Counted from the first letter of the stretch, positions 44,045 to 53,854 are shown. The stretch: 64,000 bases of DNA from Bacteroidota bacterium (GCA_023446155.1 JAEXIT010000017.1:310001-374000), one strand, 5' to 3'. Notes: a model not told the origin generated them from the sequence alone. Program-made: numbers and translations.

Positions 44045-44766
44045 TTCATTTTATGAATAATAAAAATGCAAGGTCGATTGTGTAAATCGGCCTTATTTTT
44101 TTTCCATTCGTTAACCGTTCGGGTTTTGATAAATTCGGTGGGTAATGTAATGTCGCAGGCAATGCACAGGTGTGTCCCGGGTTGTAAAGTCTGTAGTAAA
44201 TCTTCAAAAAGTTTGTTGTTTCGATACGGTGTCTCAATAAAAAGCTGTGATTGGTTTTTATCGGACGAAAGCTTTTCGAAATTTTTCAACGCTTGTTTTT
44301 TCTCCGATTTGTCGATAGGGAGATAACCATTAAACGCAAAACTCTGTCCGTTCATTCCGGAGGCCATAATGGCCAGTAAAATAGAGGAAGGTCCAACAAG
44401 CGGAACCACCTGAATCCCTTTTTCGTGCGCCAGTTTTACAATAGCAGCACCGGGATCGGCGACACCGGGACAACCGGCTTCACTCATCAATCCAATATGC
44501 TGACCTTCTAAAAGGGGCTTAATAAAAGTAAGGTGCTCGGAAGTTTCGGTATGTTTGTTTAGTACGGAAATTTTTAATTCCGGCTGTTTTTTCTCGGGAT
44601 ACACGCTTTTGATAAAACGACGCGCTGTTTTTTCGTTTTCAACGATGTAGTGATCTATAAAATCGATACTTCTTTTTATGGTTTGCGGCAAAACATCTTC
44701 CGGGTTCATTTCGCCCAGAGTTGTAGGGATGAGATACAGTTTGCCATAAGAAGTAGCGGTTTTCAT
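44041..44766 (-). CDS. SAM-dependent methyltransferase, RsmI-like tetrapyrrole-methylase fold
   Basis: A 241-residue methyltransferase with the SAM-binding motifs of the tetrapyrrole methylase fold: a start GKLYLIPTTLGE, then GLMSEAGCPGVADPG (the glycine-rich loop) and VVPLVGPSS. It resembles the 16S rRNA 2'-O-ribose methyltransferase RsmI. It overlaps the phosphatase gene by 4 bp, so translation is probably coupled. The same family may include a full-length RsmI elsewhere in the genome; rRNA specificity is an inference. Confidence 0.88.
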   Translation of the reverse strand: MKTATSYGKLYLIPTTLGEMNPEDVLPQTIKRSIDFIDHYIVENEKTARRFIKSVYPEKKQPELKISVLNKHTETSEHLTFIKPLLEGQHIGLMSEAGCPGVADPGAAIVKLAHEKGIQVVPLVGPSSILLAIMASGMNGQSFAFNGYLPIDKSEKKQALKNFEKLSSDKNQSQLFIETPYRNNKLFEDLLQTLQPGTHLCIACDITLPTEFIKTRTVNEWKKNKADLHNRPCIFIIHKMN

Positions 44767-45230
44767 ATAGGGTGTGTTTTTAATTTATTGGCAATAATAT
44801 CGCAGGCTTCGTCGAGCAGGTTGTACACCTGTTCAAAGCCATTCTGTTCGCCGTAATAGGGATCGGGAACCGGAATATTCTCGCCGGGATATAATTCGTT
44901 TAGGATAAGTCGGACTTTGCTTTTGGAAGCTTCGTCTGGTGCCAGTCGGATAATGTCCTTATAGTTGGAATTATCCATGGCAAAAATATAGTCGAAATCC
45001 TGAAAATCGGCCAGTTTAAATTGTCGGGCCCGTTGATTGGAAATGTCGATTCTATGGTTTTTGGCTGTAAGAATGGAACGCTTGTCCGGATGTTCACCGG
45101 CGTGCCATCCTCCGGTTCCGGCAGAATCGACCTCAAAAGCATCTGCGGGGAGTTTACTTTTTAAGATTCCCTCAGCTAACGGGGATCGGCAAATGTTCCC
45201 CAGACAAACCATCAGAATTTTTGTTGGCAT
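44763..45230 (-). CDS. Low-molecular-weight protein-tyrosine phosphatase
   Basis: A 155-residue cytoplasmic phosphatase. The P-loop CX5R is at residues 9-15 (Cys9-LGNIC-Arg15 within VCLGNICRS) and the general acid Asp lies in PDPYYG. It is 3 bp downstream of dnaA and overlaps the methylase by 4 bp, forming a three-gene operon. Members dephosphorylate tyrosine residues, often on polysaccharide export regulators, but no such gene is adjacent. Confidence 0.94.
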   Translation of the reverse strand: MPTKILMVCLGNICRSPLAEGILKSKLPADAFEVDSAGTGGWHAGEHPDKRSILTAKNHRIDISNQRARQFKLADFQDFDYIFAMDNSNYKDIIRLAPDEASKSKVRLILNELYPGENIPVPDPYYGEQNGFEQVYNLLDEACDIIANKLKTHPI

Positions 45231-45233
45231 GTG

Positions 45234-46661
45234 TTATAAGGATAACTTTTTGTGTATATCGTCTACGTATTTTTTAAACTGCTTGTCGGTGGCAACCAGG
45301 TTGTCAACGGTTTTACAGGCATGTAATACGGTGGCATGGTCTCTGTCGCCAATTTGAGATCCAATATTGGCCAACGAAGCTTTGGTGAATTTTTTAGCAA
45401 AAAACATCGCCAGCTGCCGCGCCTGAACCACATCGCGTTTTCTGGTTTTCGATTGTAAGGTTTCGATGTCCAACTGGAAATAGTCGGATACAACCTTTTG
45501 AATATAATCGATGGAAACTTCGCGTTTTACATTTTTTACGAATTTTTCCACGACTTGTTTGGCCAGTTCGGTTGTGACTTCACGTTTGTTGAACGACGAC
45601 TGTGCAATTAAGGAAATAATAGCACCTTCCAGTTCCCGTACGTTGGTTTTGATGTTTTTAGCCACATATTCCACGATTTCGTCCGGCATTTCAACGCCGT
45701 CACGGTACAGGATGTTTTTAAGGATTGCTGTTCGGGTATCGTAGTCCGGTTGTTGGATTTCGGCCGAAAGTCCCCATTTAAAACGGGAAAGCAAACGCTG
45801 TTCAATATCCTGCATATCTACCGGCGCTTTGTCGGAAGTAAGGATTACCTGTTTACCGTTTTGGTGTAAATAGTTGAAAATATGGAAGAATACGTCCTGT
45901 GTTCCGGCTTTACCGGATAAGAATTGTACGTCGTCAATGATCAATACGTCAATTAACTGGTAAAAATGGATGAAGTCGTTACGGGTGTTCTTTTTAACGG
46001 AATCAATATATTGTTGTGTAAACACTTCTGCCGAAATGTATAACACGGTTTTTTCTGGGTGTTTTTCTTTGATTTCGACACCAATAGCGTGAGCAAGGTG
46101 TGTTTTTCCTAATCCGACACCACCAAAAAGCAATAGCGGATTAAAAGAGGTACCTCCGGGTTTGTTGGCTACGGCCATACCGGCAGAGCGCGCCAAACGG
46201 TTGGATTCCCCTTCCAGGAAATTGTCAAAGCTGTAATTGGAATTTAGCTGGGATTCGATTTTAACATTTCGGATTCCCGGGATGATAAACGGATTTTTAA
46301 GTTCCGGATTTTTATTCTGAATCGGTACGTCAACTTCCTGCGGTTTTACCTGCGGACGGCTAACACTTGGCAATTGTTCCGTAAACGGTTGTTTGTTGCC
46401 ATAAGTGTTTTCCATTTTGATTTTATAAAGTAACTTTGCGCTTGCACCAAGTTCTTTTGTCAGGGCAACTTTCAGTAATTTTACGTAATGCTCCTCCAAC
46501 CATTCATAAAAAAATTTACTAGGCACCTGAATATATAATGCGTTATCAGTAAGCTCCACAGCTTTGATTGGCTCAAACCATGTTTTATATGCTTGGTCCT
46601 GAATATTGTCTTTTATGAACGATAGACAGTTATCCCATACCGATTGCGCAGTTTTATTCAT
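45234..46661 (-). CDS. dnaA: Chromosomal replication initiator protein DnaA
   Basis: A 476-residue AAA+ initiator. Domain I (N-terminal, about 1-90), a variable linker, AAA+ domain with Walker A GGVGLGKTH and Walker B VLIIDDVQFLSGK, and the C-terminal DNA-binding domain with the signature DRDHATVLHACKTVDNL. I start at ATG 46661 (MNKTAQSVWDNC, matching the flavobacterial start); ATG 46673 and the ATG at 46709 are in frame too. It heads a dnaA-phosphatase-methylase operon. Origin elements were not seen next to it. Confidence 0.96.
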   Translation of the reverse strand: MNKTAQSVWDNCLSFIKDNIQDQAYKTWFEPIKAVELTDNALYIQVPSKFFYEWLEEHYVKLLKVALTKELGASAKLLYKIKMENTYGNKQPFTEQLPSVSRPQVKPQEVDVPIQNKNPELKNPFIIPGIRNVKIESQLNSNYSFDNFLEGESNRLARSAGMAVANKPGGTSFNPLLLFGGVGLGKTHLAHAIGVEIKEKHPEKTVLYISAEVFTQQYIDSVKKNTRNDFIHFYQLIDVLIIDDVQFLSGKAGTQDVFFHIFNYLHQNGKQVILTSDKAPVDMQDIEQRLLSRFKWGLSAEIQQPDYDTRTAILKNILYRDGVEMPDEIVEYVAKNIKTNVRELEGAIISLIAQSSFNKREVTTELAKQVVEKFVKNVKREVSIDYIQKVVSDYFQLDIETLQSKTRKRDVVQARQLAMFFAKKFTKASLANIGSQIGDRDHATVLHACKTVDNLVATDKQFKKYVDDIHKKLSL

Positions 46662-46853
46662 ATATTCGGGCATAATTAACGTTTTTTTTATGTTGAATGC
46701 AAAAAGCAAAAGTCAGATACTTTCGCTGAAATTGGAGAGACAAATATGTGGACATTTTTTTCAAAAAAAAAATATAAGTCATATTGATTTTATGAAAAAA
46801 AAATTGTAAGTACATTTAAAAATCTTTTTAAAATAAATTAACAAAAAATTAAT

Positions 46854-47264
46854 ATGAAAGAATATCAATTTCAGGTTCGCGTCCGTTATGCCGAAACGGA
46901 CCAAATGGGAGTCGTTTATCACGGGAATTATGCGCAGTATTTTGAGATGGGACGCGTGGAATGGCTTAGAAATCTGGGACTTTCTTATAAATGGATGGAA
47001 GAAAACGGAATCATGCTTCCGGTGGTTTCACTGAGTATGAATTACCGAAAACCGGCACGTTATGATGATGTGCTAACGGTGAAGACAATCTTTAAAAGTC
47101 AGACTTCTGTGAAGATCGAATTTGACTACGAAATCTACAATGAAGCAGGGGAGTTATTAACAACCGGGAACTCCGTTTTGGTGTTTGTGGATATGAAAAC
47201 CGGCCGGCCAACTTTGCCTCCGACCTATGTTACGGAAAAGTTAACCGCCTTTGTTGAAAACTAA
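46854..47264 (+). CDS. Acyl-CoA thioesterase, 4-hydroxybenzoyl-CoA thioesterase/YbgC type
   Basis: A 136-residue hotdog-fold enzyme. The catalytic Asp is in ETDQMGVVYHGNYAQYFE (residues about 14-31), with the characteristic FEMGR block. Thioesterases of this type hydrolyse acyl-CoA or acyl-carrier thioesters. Divergent from dnaA and convergent with yigZ, so it forms a single-gene transcript. Substrate unknown. Confidence 0.92.
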   Translation: MKEYQFQVRVRYAETDQMGVVYHGNYAQYFEMGRVEWLRNLGLSYKWMEENGIMLPVVSLSMNYRKPARYDDVLTVKTIFKSQTSVKIEFDYEIYNEAGELLTTGNSVLVFVDMKTGRPTLPPTYVTEKLTAFVEN

Positions 47265-47271
47265 AAAAAAC

Positions 47272-47880
47272 TTATTCTTTTTCGAGAATTTCCACCTCAT
47301 AAAGATTTGAAAAAATGTCGAAAATCATTTCGGCATTTTTTTTTCGGGTGGCAATTTCAATTTCGCAACTCATTTCCATTTTTTGTGAAATAATATCGAG
47401 GTTTTTTTCTTTGATCACCCGCATTACTTTATTCATGTTTTTATAGTCGAAACGAATCAGGTAATGAATGTCGATTGTTTTTTCGATAATGTCTGAAACG
47501 TCCAATGCCATTTGTGCGGCTGTTTTATAAGCTGAGATTAATCCGCCTACACCAAGTTTGACACCGCCAAAATAGCGAACGACCACAACCAGTACATTGG
47601 TAACGTCAAAAGATTGAATTTGTCCGTAGATAGGCATTCCGGCCGAGTTGTTGGGTTCGCCGTCGTCGTTGGCGCGAAAATAGACTTTATCCGTACCGGT
47701 CTGAAAGGCATAGCACCAATGGCGGGCCGAATGATGTTGTTTTCTAAGATCGTCCAATAGGGGTTTGACGTCATCTTCCGAAACGATCGGAAAGGCGTAA
47801 CCAAGAAATTTACTGTTTTTTTCTTTATAGAGAACCTCTTCTGATGGCGAGGCCAGGGTTTTGTATGTGTCTTTTTCCAA
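47272..47880 (-). CDS. YigZ/IMPACT family protein
   Basis: A 202-residue protein of the UPF0029 (IMPACT/YigZ) family. Conserved motifs visible: FRANDDGEPNNSAGMPIYGQ and VRYFGGVKLGVGGLISAY. Function is poorly known in bacteria; the eukaryotic member modulates GCN2 signalling. Nine bp after the HAD gene, so probably part of the ribD-HAD-yigZ operon. Confidence 0.92.
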   Translation of the reverse strand: MEKDTYKTLASPSEEVLYKEKNSKFLGYAFPIVSEDDVKPLLDDLRKQHHSARHWCYAFQTGTDKVYFRANDDGEPNNSAGMPIYGQIQSFDVTNVLVVVVRYFGGVKLGVGGLISAYKTAAQMALDVSDIIEKTIDIHYLIRFDYKNMNKVMRVIKEKNLDIISQKMEMSCEIEIATRKKNAEMIFDIFSNLYEVEILEKE

Positions 47881-47889
47881 TGCTAAAAA

Positions 47890-48489
47890 TTACCAGTTTT
47901 TATCCAGCAAATCAACGACATCTTCTTTGCCAACCTGTAAATTCCAAATGTTAAGACCTAAATTGGCTGCCACATCGGTGTTGTGCTTGTTGTCGTCTAC
48001 AAAAAGGGTTCTTTTAGGGGATAATTCGTGTTTGTTGATGATATAGTTGAAGATCTCGGGATCGGGTTTTCTAAGGCCGATTTCGAATGAGAAATAGACT
48101 TTTTCAAAACATTGGTAAAACTCCCGACTAAAGGTTTCGCCAACCTTGTTTTCAAACTTTTCAATATGTGTGGCGTCGGTATTGCTCAATAGGAATAAGC
48201 GGTATTGCGCCGATAATTTTTGTAAAAATTCCAATCGGTATAAAGGGAAATCCAATAAAATGGCATTCCAGGCGTCACGGATTTCCGTCAGACTTTTGTT
48301 TGGAATGTACTTTTGTAATCCGCCAAAAAAATCGGATTCTTTTATTTTTCCTTTTTCATAGCGTTTGTTCAGGTTGTCCAGGTCTTCATTCCAGCAAACC
48401 AGTCCTGCTTTTCGCATATGTTCAAATGGGGCTTCTTCGGCCAAATTAATAAAAACATTACCAAAGTCGAATATGATAGTATCAATCAT
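47890..48489 (-). CDS. HAD family hydrolase
   Basis: A 199-residue phosphatase-like hydrolase. Motif I is FDFGNVF with nucleophile Asp8, typical of the YihX subfamily where the second Asp is replaced. Motif II is LLSNTDATH, motif III a Lys in LRKPDPEIF, and motif IV FVDDNKHN. The gene overlaps ribD by 8 bp and probably shares its promoter. It may dephosphorylate the riboflavin pathway intermediate, whose phosphatase is often unassigned; this is inferred only from position. Confidence 0.92.
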   Translation of the reverse strand: MIDTIIFDFGNVFINLAEEAPFEHMRKAGLVCWNEDLDNLNKRYEKGKIKESDFFGGLQKYIPNKSLTEIRDAWNAILLDFPLYRLEFLQKLSAQYRLFLLSNTDATHIEKFENKVGETFSREFYQCFEKVYFSFEIGLRKPDPEIFNYIINKHELSPKRTLFVDDNKHNTDVAANLGLNIWNLQVGKEDVVDLLDKNW

Positions 48490-49525
48490 GGTGTCTGAAA
48501 ATTAGAAGTTCGTCGTTCATAATTTGCTGTCGGTCGCTAACCGTACCTTTTAAAACCGGTGCTTTTACACCTTTGTGTAACCTTACGTCTCCTTTAAAAA
48601 CACGTGCTTCATCCCATAATCCGGCATCAATAAACAACTGTAGTGTTTGTCGACCACCTTCTATCAACAACGATTGTATGTCGTGTCGGTACAGTGCTGC
48701 CATGATGGTATGGGGAAGTTTAGTATCAAAGATACAATTTTCAAAAAAAAGGGAAGGTGTATTTTGCATATTTTCAGCCTCCGTAAAGATGACGGACTTG
48801 ATAGAGCCGTCTTTTACGGCAGCGTTATCCGGAATCCGGCCGGTTCGGTCTAATACGATGCGTATCGGGTCGTTACCGGACCAGTCTCGGGTATTTAATT
48901 TCGGATTGTCGTCTATAACGGTTTGTGTACCAACCAGAATGGCCTGTTCTTCACTGCGCCATTTGTGAACCAGCTGACGGGAATAGGTATTCGAAATCCA
49001 AACGGGTTTTTGTTCGTCTTTGTGTAAGGGGGCAATAAAGCCATCCTGACTTTCAGCCCATTTCAGAATAATATACGGACGTTTTTTCTGATGAAAGGTG
49101 AAAAAGCGTTTGTTGAGTTCATTACAGGCATCTTCCAATATGCCAACGGTAACATTTTTTCCGGCTTCAACCAATTTTCGAATGCCGTTTCCGGCAACTT
49201 TAGCAAATGGGTCTACCGTGCCAATGACGACATTGGGAATTTTATGATGAATGATCAAATCACAACACGGTGGCGTTTTTCCAAAATGACTACACGGTTC
49301 CAGGCTGACGTAAATGGTTGCTTCCGACAGTAATGATTTGTCCTGAACCGCATTTACCGCGTTGACTTCCGCGTGGGCTTCACCGGCTTTTTGATGCCAG
49401 CCTTCTCCGATAATGGTACCGTTGTGTACAATAACGCTGCCCACCAGCGGATTCGGATAGGTGGTCCCTAATCCGTTTCGGGCCAGTTGGATACAACGGT
49501 TGATATAGTGTTCGTGCGTTTTCAA
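48482..49525 (-). CDS. ribD: Riboflavin biosynthesis bifunctional deaminase/reductase
   Basis: A 347-residue bifunctional enzyme for the second and third steps of riboflavin synthesis. The N-terminal cytidine-deaminase-like domain has HAEVNAV (His51, Glu53) and zinc-binding Cys78 and Cys87 (PCSHFGKTPPCCDL). The C-terminal reductase domain carries ILKWAESQDGFIA and the IEGGRQTL motif. First gene of the ribD-HAD-yigZ cluster. No riboswitch was recognised in the 136-bp upstream gap. Confidence 0.96.
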   Translation of the reverse strand: MKTHEHYINRCIQLARNGLGTTYPNPLVGSVIVHNGTIIGEGWHQKAGEAHAEVNAVNAVQDKSLLSEATIYVSLEPCSHFGKTPPCCDLIIHHKIPNVVIGTVDPFAKVAGNGIRKLVEAGKNVTVGILEDACNELNKRFFTFHQKKRPYIILKWAESQDGFIAPLHKDEQKPVWISNTYSRQLVHKWRSEEQAILVGTQTVIDDNPKLNTRDWSGNDPIRIVLDRTGRIPDNAAVKDGSIKSVIFTEAENMQNTPSLFFENCIFDTKLPHTIMAALYRHDIQSLLIEGGRQTLQLFIDAGLWDEARVFKGDVRLHKGVKAPVLKGTVSDRQQIMNDELLIFRHHD

Positions 49526-49640
49526 GAAAATGTCCTGTTGCTATTATAATTTTTTTGCAAATGTTTATGAACTGTCAGCCAAGCTGCTTACATTCGCTAC
49601 GATTTGCAATAGGCAAATGTAATTCCTGTAGACTAATCTG

Positions 49641-49671
49641 CAAAAATAAGTTACTCAAAAAATGAATACAA
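49641..49671 (-). promoter_or_regulatory. Promoter of ribD
   Basis: Minus strand: TTG (49671-49669), 20 nt, TATTTTTG (49648-49641). Both elements and spacing fit the consensus. The -33 element overlaps the start of the divergent GNAT gene. Leader about 107 nt. Confidence 0.6.
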
Positions 49672-50147
49672 TCGAAATACGTCCCATAAATAAAAGTGAT
49701 AATGAAATGGTGGCGGCACTAATCCGAAGTGTTTTACTCGAACATGAGGTGCCTAAAGTGGGTACCGCCTATGCCGACACGGCGCTGGATTGTATGTTTG
49801 AAACGTATGCAGTGCCCCGATCGGTTTATTTTGTAGCTTTGGTGAATGGAAAAATCATCGGAACTGCCGGAATAGCACCATTGGCAAACGGATTGGAGAC
49901 GATCTGCGAATTGCAAAAAATGTATTTCCTGCCCGAATCCAGAGGATTGGGATTGGGTGCTGCGATGATGCGAAAATGCCTCGAAGCAGCACAAGCACTG
50001 GAATTTACACAATGCTATCTGGAGACCTTGCCCAATATGAAAGCAGCTCAAAAATTATACGAAAAAACCGGATTTTATTATTTGGACGCGCCGCTGGGAG
50101 ATACCGGCCATAGTTCGTGTCCGATTTGGATGATCAAAGATTTATAA
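49662..50147 (+). CDS. GNAT family N-acetyltransferase
   Basis: A 161-residue acetyltransferase with the acetyl-CoA-binding block (KMYFLPESRGLGLGAAMMRKC) and a following helix and strand typical of the fold. One bp after it begins prmC, so the two are cotranscribed. Substrate unknown. Divergent from ribD. Confidence 0.9.
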   Translation: MNTIEIRPINKSDNEMVAALIRSVLLEHEVPKVGTAYADTALDCMFETYAVPRSVYFVALVNGKIIGTAGIAPLANGLETICELQKMYFLPESRGLGLGAAMMRKCLEAAQALEFTQCYLETLPNMKAAQKLYEKTGFYYLDAPLGDTGHSSCPIWMIKDL

Positions 50148-50148
50148 G

Positions 50149-51015
50149 ATGTTATTAAAAGAATACCGCGATTATTTTAAAACCGAATTACTGCCGGTTT
50201 ACGACGAAAAGGAAATCGATAGTTTTTTTTATATCACGCTGGAGGCGTTTCATCAGATGAAGCGCGTGGATCTGGCATTACAACCCGGTTTTGAACTGGA
50301 TGGTATGCAGTTGTTGCAATGGGAAACCGTATTACATCAGTTAAAAGAAGAAAAACCAATTCAGTATATATTCGAAGAAACCGAATTTTTCGGACTGTCA
50401 TTTTATGTCAATGAAAACGTGCTGATTCCACGCCCCGAAACCGAAGAATTGGTCGAATGGATTCTGAATTCGGTATCCGGATTACCGAAAGACCGGAAGA
50501 TAAAAATTTTGGATATCGGAACGGGAAGTGGTTGTATTGCGGTTTCACTGGCTAAAAATCTGCCGCAGGCCGAAGTCTTTGCAATTGATGTTTCGGAAAA
50601 AGCACTGGAGGTGGCCCGCAGAAACGCCCGACAATTGGAAGCACCGGTGACTTTCTGGCATAAAGACATTCTGGAAACAACGATTTTACCGGAAATGTTC
50701 GATATTATTGTGTCTAATCCGCCGTATGTACGCCATTTGGAAAAAGAGGAGATTTCGAAAAACGTATTGGAATTTGAGCCGCATCTCGCGTTGTTTGTGG
50801 AAGATCACGATCCGTTGTTGTTTTATCGCAAAATAACCGAACTGGCCACGAAAAATCTGAATCGCAACGGATTGTTGTTTTTTGAAATCAATCAATACCT
50901 CGGACCGGAAATGCAAGGGCTGCTGGAAAACCATAGGTTTACACAGATTGAACTTCGCAAAGATATTTACGAAAACGATCGGATGACGAAAGCGGTTTGG
51001 GGTGCTTATTCGTAA
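50149..51015 (+). CDS. prmC: Peptide chain release factor N5-glutamine methyltransferase
   Basis: A 288-residue methyltransferase that methylates the GGQ glutamine of release factors. The SAM site is LDIGTGSGCIAVSLA (about 122-136) and the catalytic NPPY motif is at 190-193. The N-terminal domain carries PRPETEELVEW. Starts 1 bp after the GNAT gene. Its 3' end overlaps the convergent ABC permease gene by 10 bp. Confidence 0.95.
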   Translation: MLLKEYRDYFKTELLPVYDEKEIDSFFYITLEAFHQMKRVDLALQPGFELDGMQLLQWETVLHQLKEEKPIQYIFEETEFFGLSFYVNENVLIPRPETEELVEWILNSVSGLPKDRKIKILDIGTGSGCIAVSLAKNLPQAEVFAIDVSEKALEVARRNARQLEAPVTFWHKDILETTILPEMFDIIVSNPPYVRHLEKEEISKNVLEFEPHLALFVEDHDPLLFYRKITELATKNLNRNGLLFFEINQYLGPEMQGLLENHRFTQIELRKDIYENDRMTKAVWGAYS

Positions 51016-52250
51016 CGTAAGGCTTCTACCGGATCCAGCTGTGACGCTTTGATCGCCGGATACAATCCGGAAACAATTGCTACTATAAAGGTGGTGGCAA
51101 AAGCGGCAAAAATGGCCATCCACGGAATGACAAAGCTAAATTTGATGGCAACCGATATCAGAAAACCAACGGAAATTCCCAGCAAAATACCAACCAGTCC
51201 GCCTAGCTGACCGATAACCAGTGTTTCGGTAAAAAACTGCCAGGCAATGGTGCTTTTTTTGGCGCCAAGCGATTTGCGGACACCAATTTCACGGGTTCTC
51301 TCCGTAACCGATACCAACATGATGTTCATCAACGCAATGGAGGAACCAAAAATAGTGATCACACCAACACCCCAGGCAATATATCCTAAGAATTGGGTAT
51401 TGGATAATAACGTATTGATCAAGTCATCACTGCGTTCGATTCCGAAATTATTTTCCTCTACCGGATTCTGTTTGCGGATTTTACGCATGGTGATAATCGC
51501 ATCGTCAACAGCCTGATCAATCATTTCTTTCTGGCCGATCATCACGCTTAGATCGTAATTGATATTTGGGGTTGAGAAGATTGAACGGGCAATCTGATTC
51601 GGAATCAATACTCTTAAATCCTGACTGTTGCCAAAAGTGGATCCTTTTTCTTTTAATACGCCAATCACTTTAAAACGGGCGCCGCGAATGGAAATCGTTT
51701 TGTCGATCGGATTGATGTCTTTAAAAAGACCTTTTTCAAAATCGGAACCTAGAATGCAAACAAAATTGTTGTTTTTGATGTCAAAACCGGTAAAGTTGCG
51801 CCCTTTCGTAGCTTCCAGTCCTTTGTTCGGTAAAAAGTTTTCGTCGACACCAACAATGGTAATCTCCGGATCGGTTTTTTGGGATTCGTATTTTACTTCG
51901 GCTTTACTGGTCGCAGTAAACGAAAGTGAAGTGGTTGATAACGGATAATTGTATTTGTCCTGAAAAGCACGGGCTTCGGGATAACTGATGATCGGGTTGA
52001 TTTTTCGGTTCGGATCGTTATTGTTGATTTGTGAGGAAAAATCATACTGACTAATAGAAAAGGTATTGGCACCCATTGAGGCAAAATCTTTTGCAATGGT
52101 GTTTTCAAGGGCCGAAACCACGGTGAGGATTCCTACCAGTGCGGTAATTCCGATGGCAATAATCATTACGGTAAGAATGGTACGCAACAACTGACTTTTG
52201 ATGGCACCTAAGGCGATTTTTGTATTTTCTCTAAATAGTCCGAACATCAT
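51006..52250 (-). CDS. ABC transporter permease, MacB/FtsX type
   Basis: A 414-residue inner-membrane protein. One N-terminal transmembrane helix (about 20-42), a periplasmic MacB-like domain (about 60-280) and three C-terminal helices of the FtsX domain (about 285-405, with TERTREIGVRKSLGA). MacB-type permeases export macrolides, peptides or lipoproteins with an ATPase partner. No ATPase gene lies next to it here. The start could be ATG 52250 or 52247. Confidence 0.92.
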   Translation of the reverse strand: MMFGLFRENTKIALGAIKSQLLRTILTVMIIAIGITALVGILTVVSALENTIAKDFASMGANTFSISQYDFSSQINNNDPNRKINPIISYPEARAFQDKYNYPLSTTSLSFTATSKAEVKYESQKTDPEITIVGVDENFLPNKGLEATKGRNFTGFDIKNNNFVCILGSDFEKGLFKDINPIDKTISIRGARFKVIGVLKEKGSTFGNSQDLRVLIPNQIARSIFSTPNINYDLSVMIGQKEMIDQAVDDAIITMRKIRKQNPVEENNFGIERSDDLINTLLSNTQFLGYIAWGVGVITIFGSSIALMNIMLVSVTERTREIGVRKSLGAKKSTIAWQFFTETLVIGQLGGLVGILLGISVGFLISVAIKFSFVIPWMAIFAAFATTFIVAIVSGLYPAIKASQLDPVEALRYE

Positions 52251-52475
52251 GCTAATTTGTATCTAAAATACAGATTTTGTTACACATCATCCGTTAAAAA
52301 GTGTACGAATATTATCCGGATCTAAAGGAAGCGACAAAACAATCCAAAATGTGGTGCTTTTTTTTAAAAAGGGAACGGAGATCATTTGAAAAAGTAAGAT
52401 ATTTGCACCATATGGAAACCGGAAGGCATTTGCTGCTTTTCCGATGTTTTTAAAAATCAAAATTTCAATTCTAAA

Positions 52476-53846
52476 ATGGCACAGAAACCAAGTATACCGA
52501 AAGGAACCCGTGATTTTTCACCGTTAGAGGTGGCAAAACGGAATTATATATTCAGTACGATCAAATCCAATTTTGAACGATTCGGATTCCAACCGATCGA
52601 AACGCCGTCTTTTGAAAATTCCGAAACCCTGATGGGGAAATACGGCGAAGAAGGCGACCGTCTGATTTTTAAAATTCTAAATTCGGGGGATTTTCTGTCT
52701 AAAGCCAATGATGCTTTTCTGGAAGCAAAAGACAGTTTAAAGCTAACGACTCAGATTTCGGAAAAAGCCTTGCGTTATGATTTAACCGTTCCGTTTGCGC
52801 GTTATGTGGTACAACATCAGAATGAAATTGAATTCCCGTTTAAACGCTATCAGATCCAACCGGTTTGGCGTGCGGATAAACCTCAGAAAGGTCGTTTCAG
52901 AGAGTTTTACCAATGTGATGCCGATGTGGTGGGATCGAATTCCTTATGGCAGGAAGTGGAACTGGTACAATTGTACGACAGTGTGTTTTCGGCTTTGGGA
53001 TTGGATGGTGTGACAATTAAAATCAACAATCGTAAAATATTATCGGGTATTGCCGAGGTGATTGGAGCGAAGGATAAGTTAATCGACTTTACCGTGGCGT
53101 TGGATAAACTGGATAAAATCGGTGAAGATGGCGTGAAAAAGGAAATGTCCGAAAAAGGGATTTCTGAGGAAGCCATCGCAAAAGTGCAGCCGTTGTTCCA
53201 TTTTACCGGATCGATTTCCGAAAAGATTGAAAAATTATCCGATTTGTTAGTGGGGTCCGAAGAAGGATTAAAAGGAGTGGAAGAGTTGCGGTTTATCTGC
53301 GAAAATGTAACGACTTTAGGTTTGGATAAAGCGACCTTGGATCTGGATGTGACTTTGGCTCGCGGATTGAATTATTATACCGGAGCTATTTTCGAAGTGG
53401 CAGCGCCTAAAACGGTGAGTATGGGATCTATTGGCGGCGGTGGTCGTTATGACGATCTTACCGGGATCTTCGGATTGAAAAATATGAGTGGTGTTGGAAT
53501 TTCTTTCGGATTGGATCGTATTTATCTGGTATTGGAAGAATTAAACCTGTTCCCGGAAACGGTTACAGCAACTTCGCGTGCCTTATTCCTGAATTTTGGA
53601 GATGCGGAAGCGTTATATGCGATGCGTGCGATCGGTCAATTGCGTAAAGCCGGAATCAAAGTGGAATTGTATCCAAGCAATGCCAAGATTGGAAAACAAT
53701 TTCAGTATGCCGATAAACGCGGTATTCCATTTGCCGTGATTGTTGGTGCGGAAGAAATTGCAAATAACGAGTTTGCTGTAAAAGATCTGGCCTCTGGGGA
53801 ACAGACTAAAGTGAGCTTGGAGGCGTTAAAAAATAGACTACAATAA
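52476..53846 (+). CDS. hisS: Histidyl-tRNA synthetase
   Basis: A 456-residue class II aminoacyl-tRNA synthetase. Motif 2 (PVWRADKPQKGRFREFYQCD), the HisRS motif LARGLNYYTG, motif 3 (GVGISFGLDRI) and the C-terminal anticodon domain are all present. The N-terminus begins AQKPSIPKGTRDFSP, the usual family block. It has a bidirectional terminator beyond the palindrome. Confidence 0.97.
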   Translation: MAQKPSIPKGTRDFSPLEVAKRNYIFSTIKSNFERFGFQPIETPSFENSETLMGKYGEEGDRLIFKILNSGDFLSKANDAFLEAKDSLKLTTQISEKALRYDLTVPFARYVVQHQNEIEFPFKRYQIQPVWRADKPQKGRFREFYQCDADVVGSNSLWQEVELVQLYDSVFSALGLDGVTIKINNRKILSGIAEVIGAKDKLIDFTVALDKLDKIGEDGVKKEMSEKGISEEAIAKVQPLFHFTGSISEKIEKLSDLLVGSEEGLKGVEELRFICENVTTLGLDKATLDLDVTLARGLNYYTGAIFEVAAPKTVSMGSIGGGGRYDDLTGIFGLKNMSGVGISFGLDRIYLVLEELNLFPETVTATSRALFLNFGDAEALYAMRAIGQLRKAGIKVELYPSNAKIGKQFQYADKRGIPFAVIVGAEEIANNEFAVKDLASGEQTKVSLEALKNRLQ

Positions 53847-53854
53847 GTTCCTAC

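Noticed and set aside
46662..46853. Possible oriC next to dnaA
   Set aside because: I found no cluster of TTATCCACA-type boxes or an AT-rich unwinding region with them; a single imperfect TGTGGACAT is not enough. In many Bacteroidota the origin is not beside dnaA.
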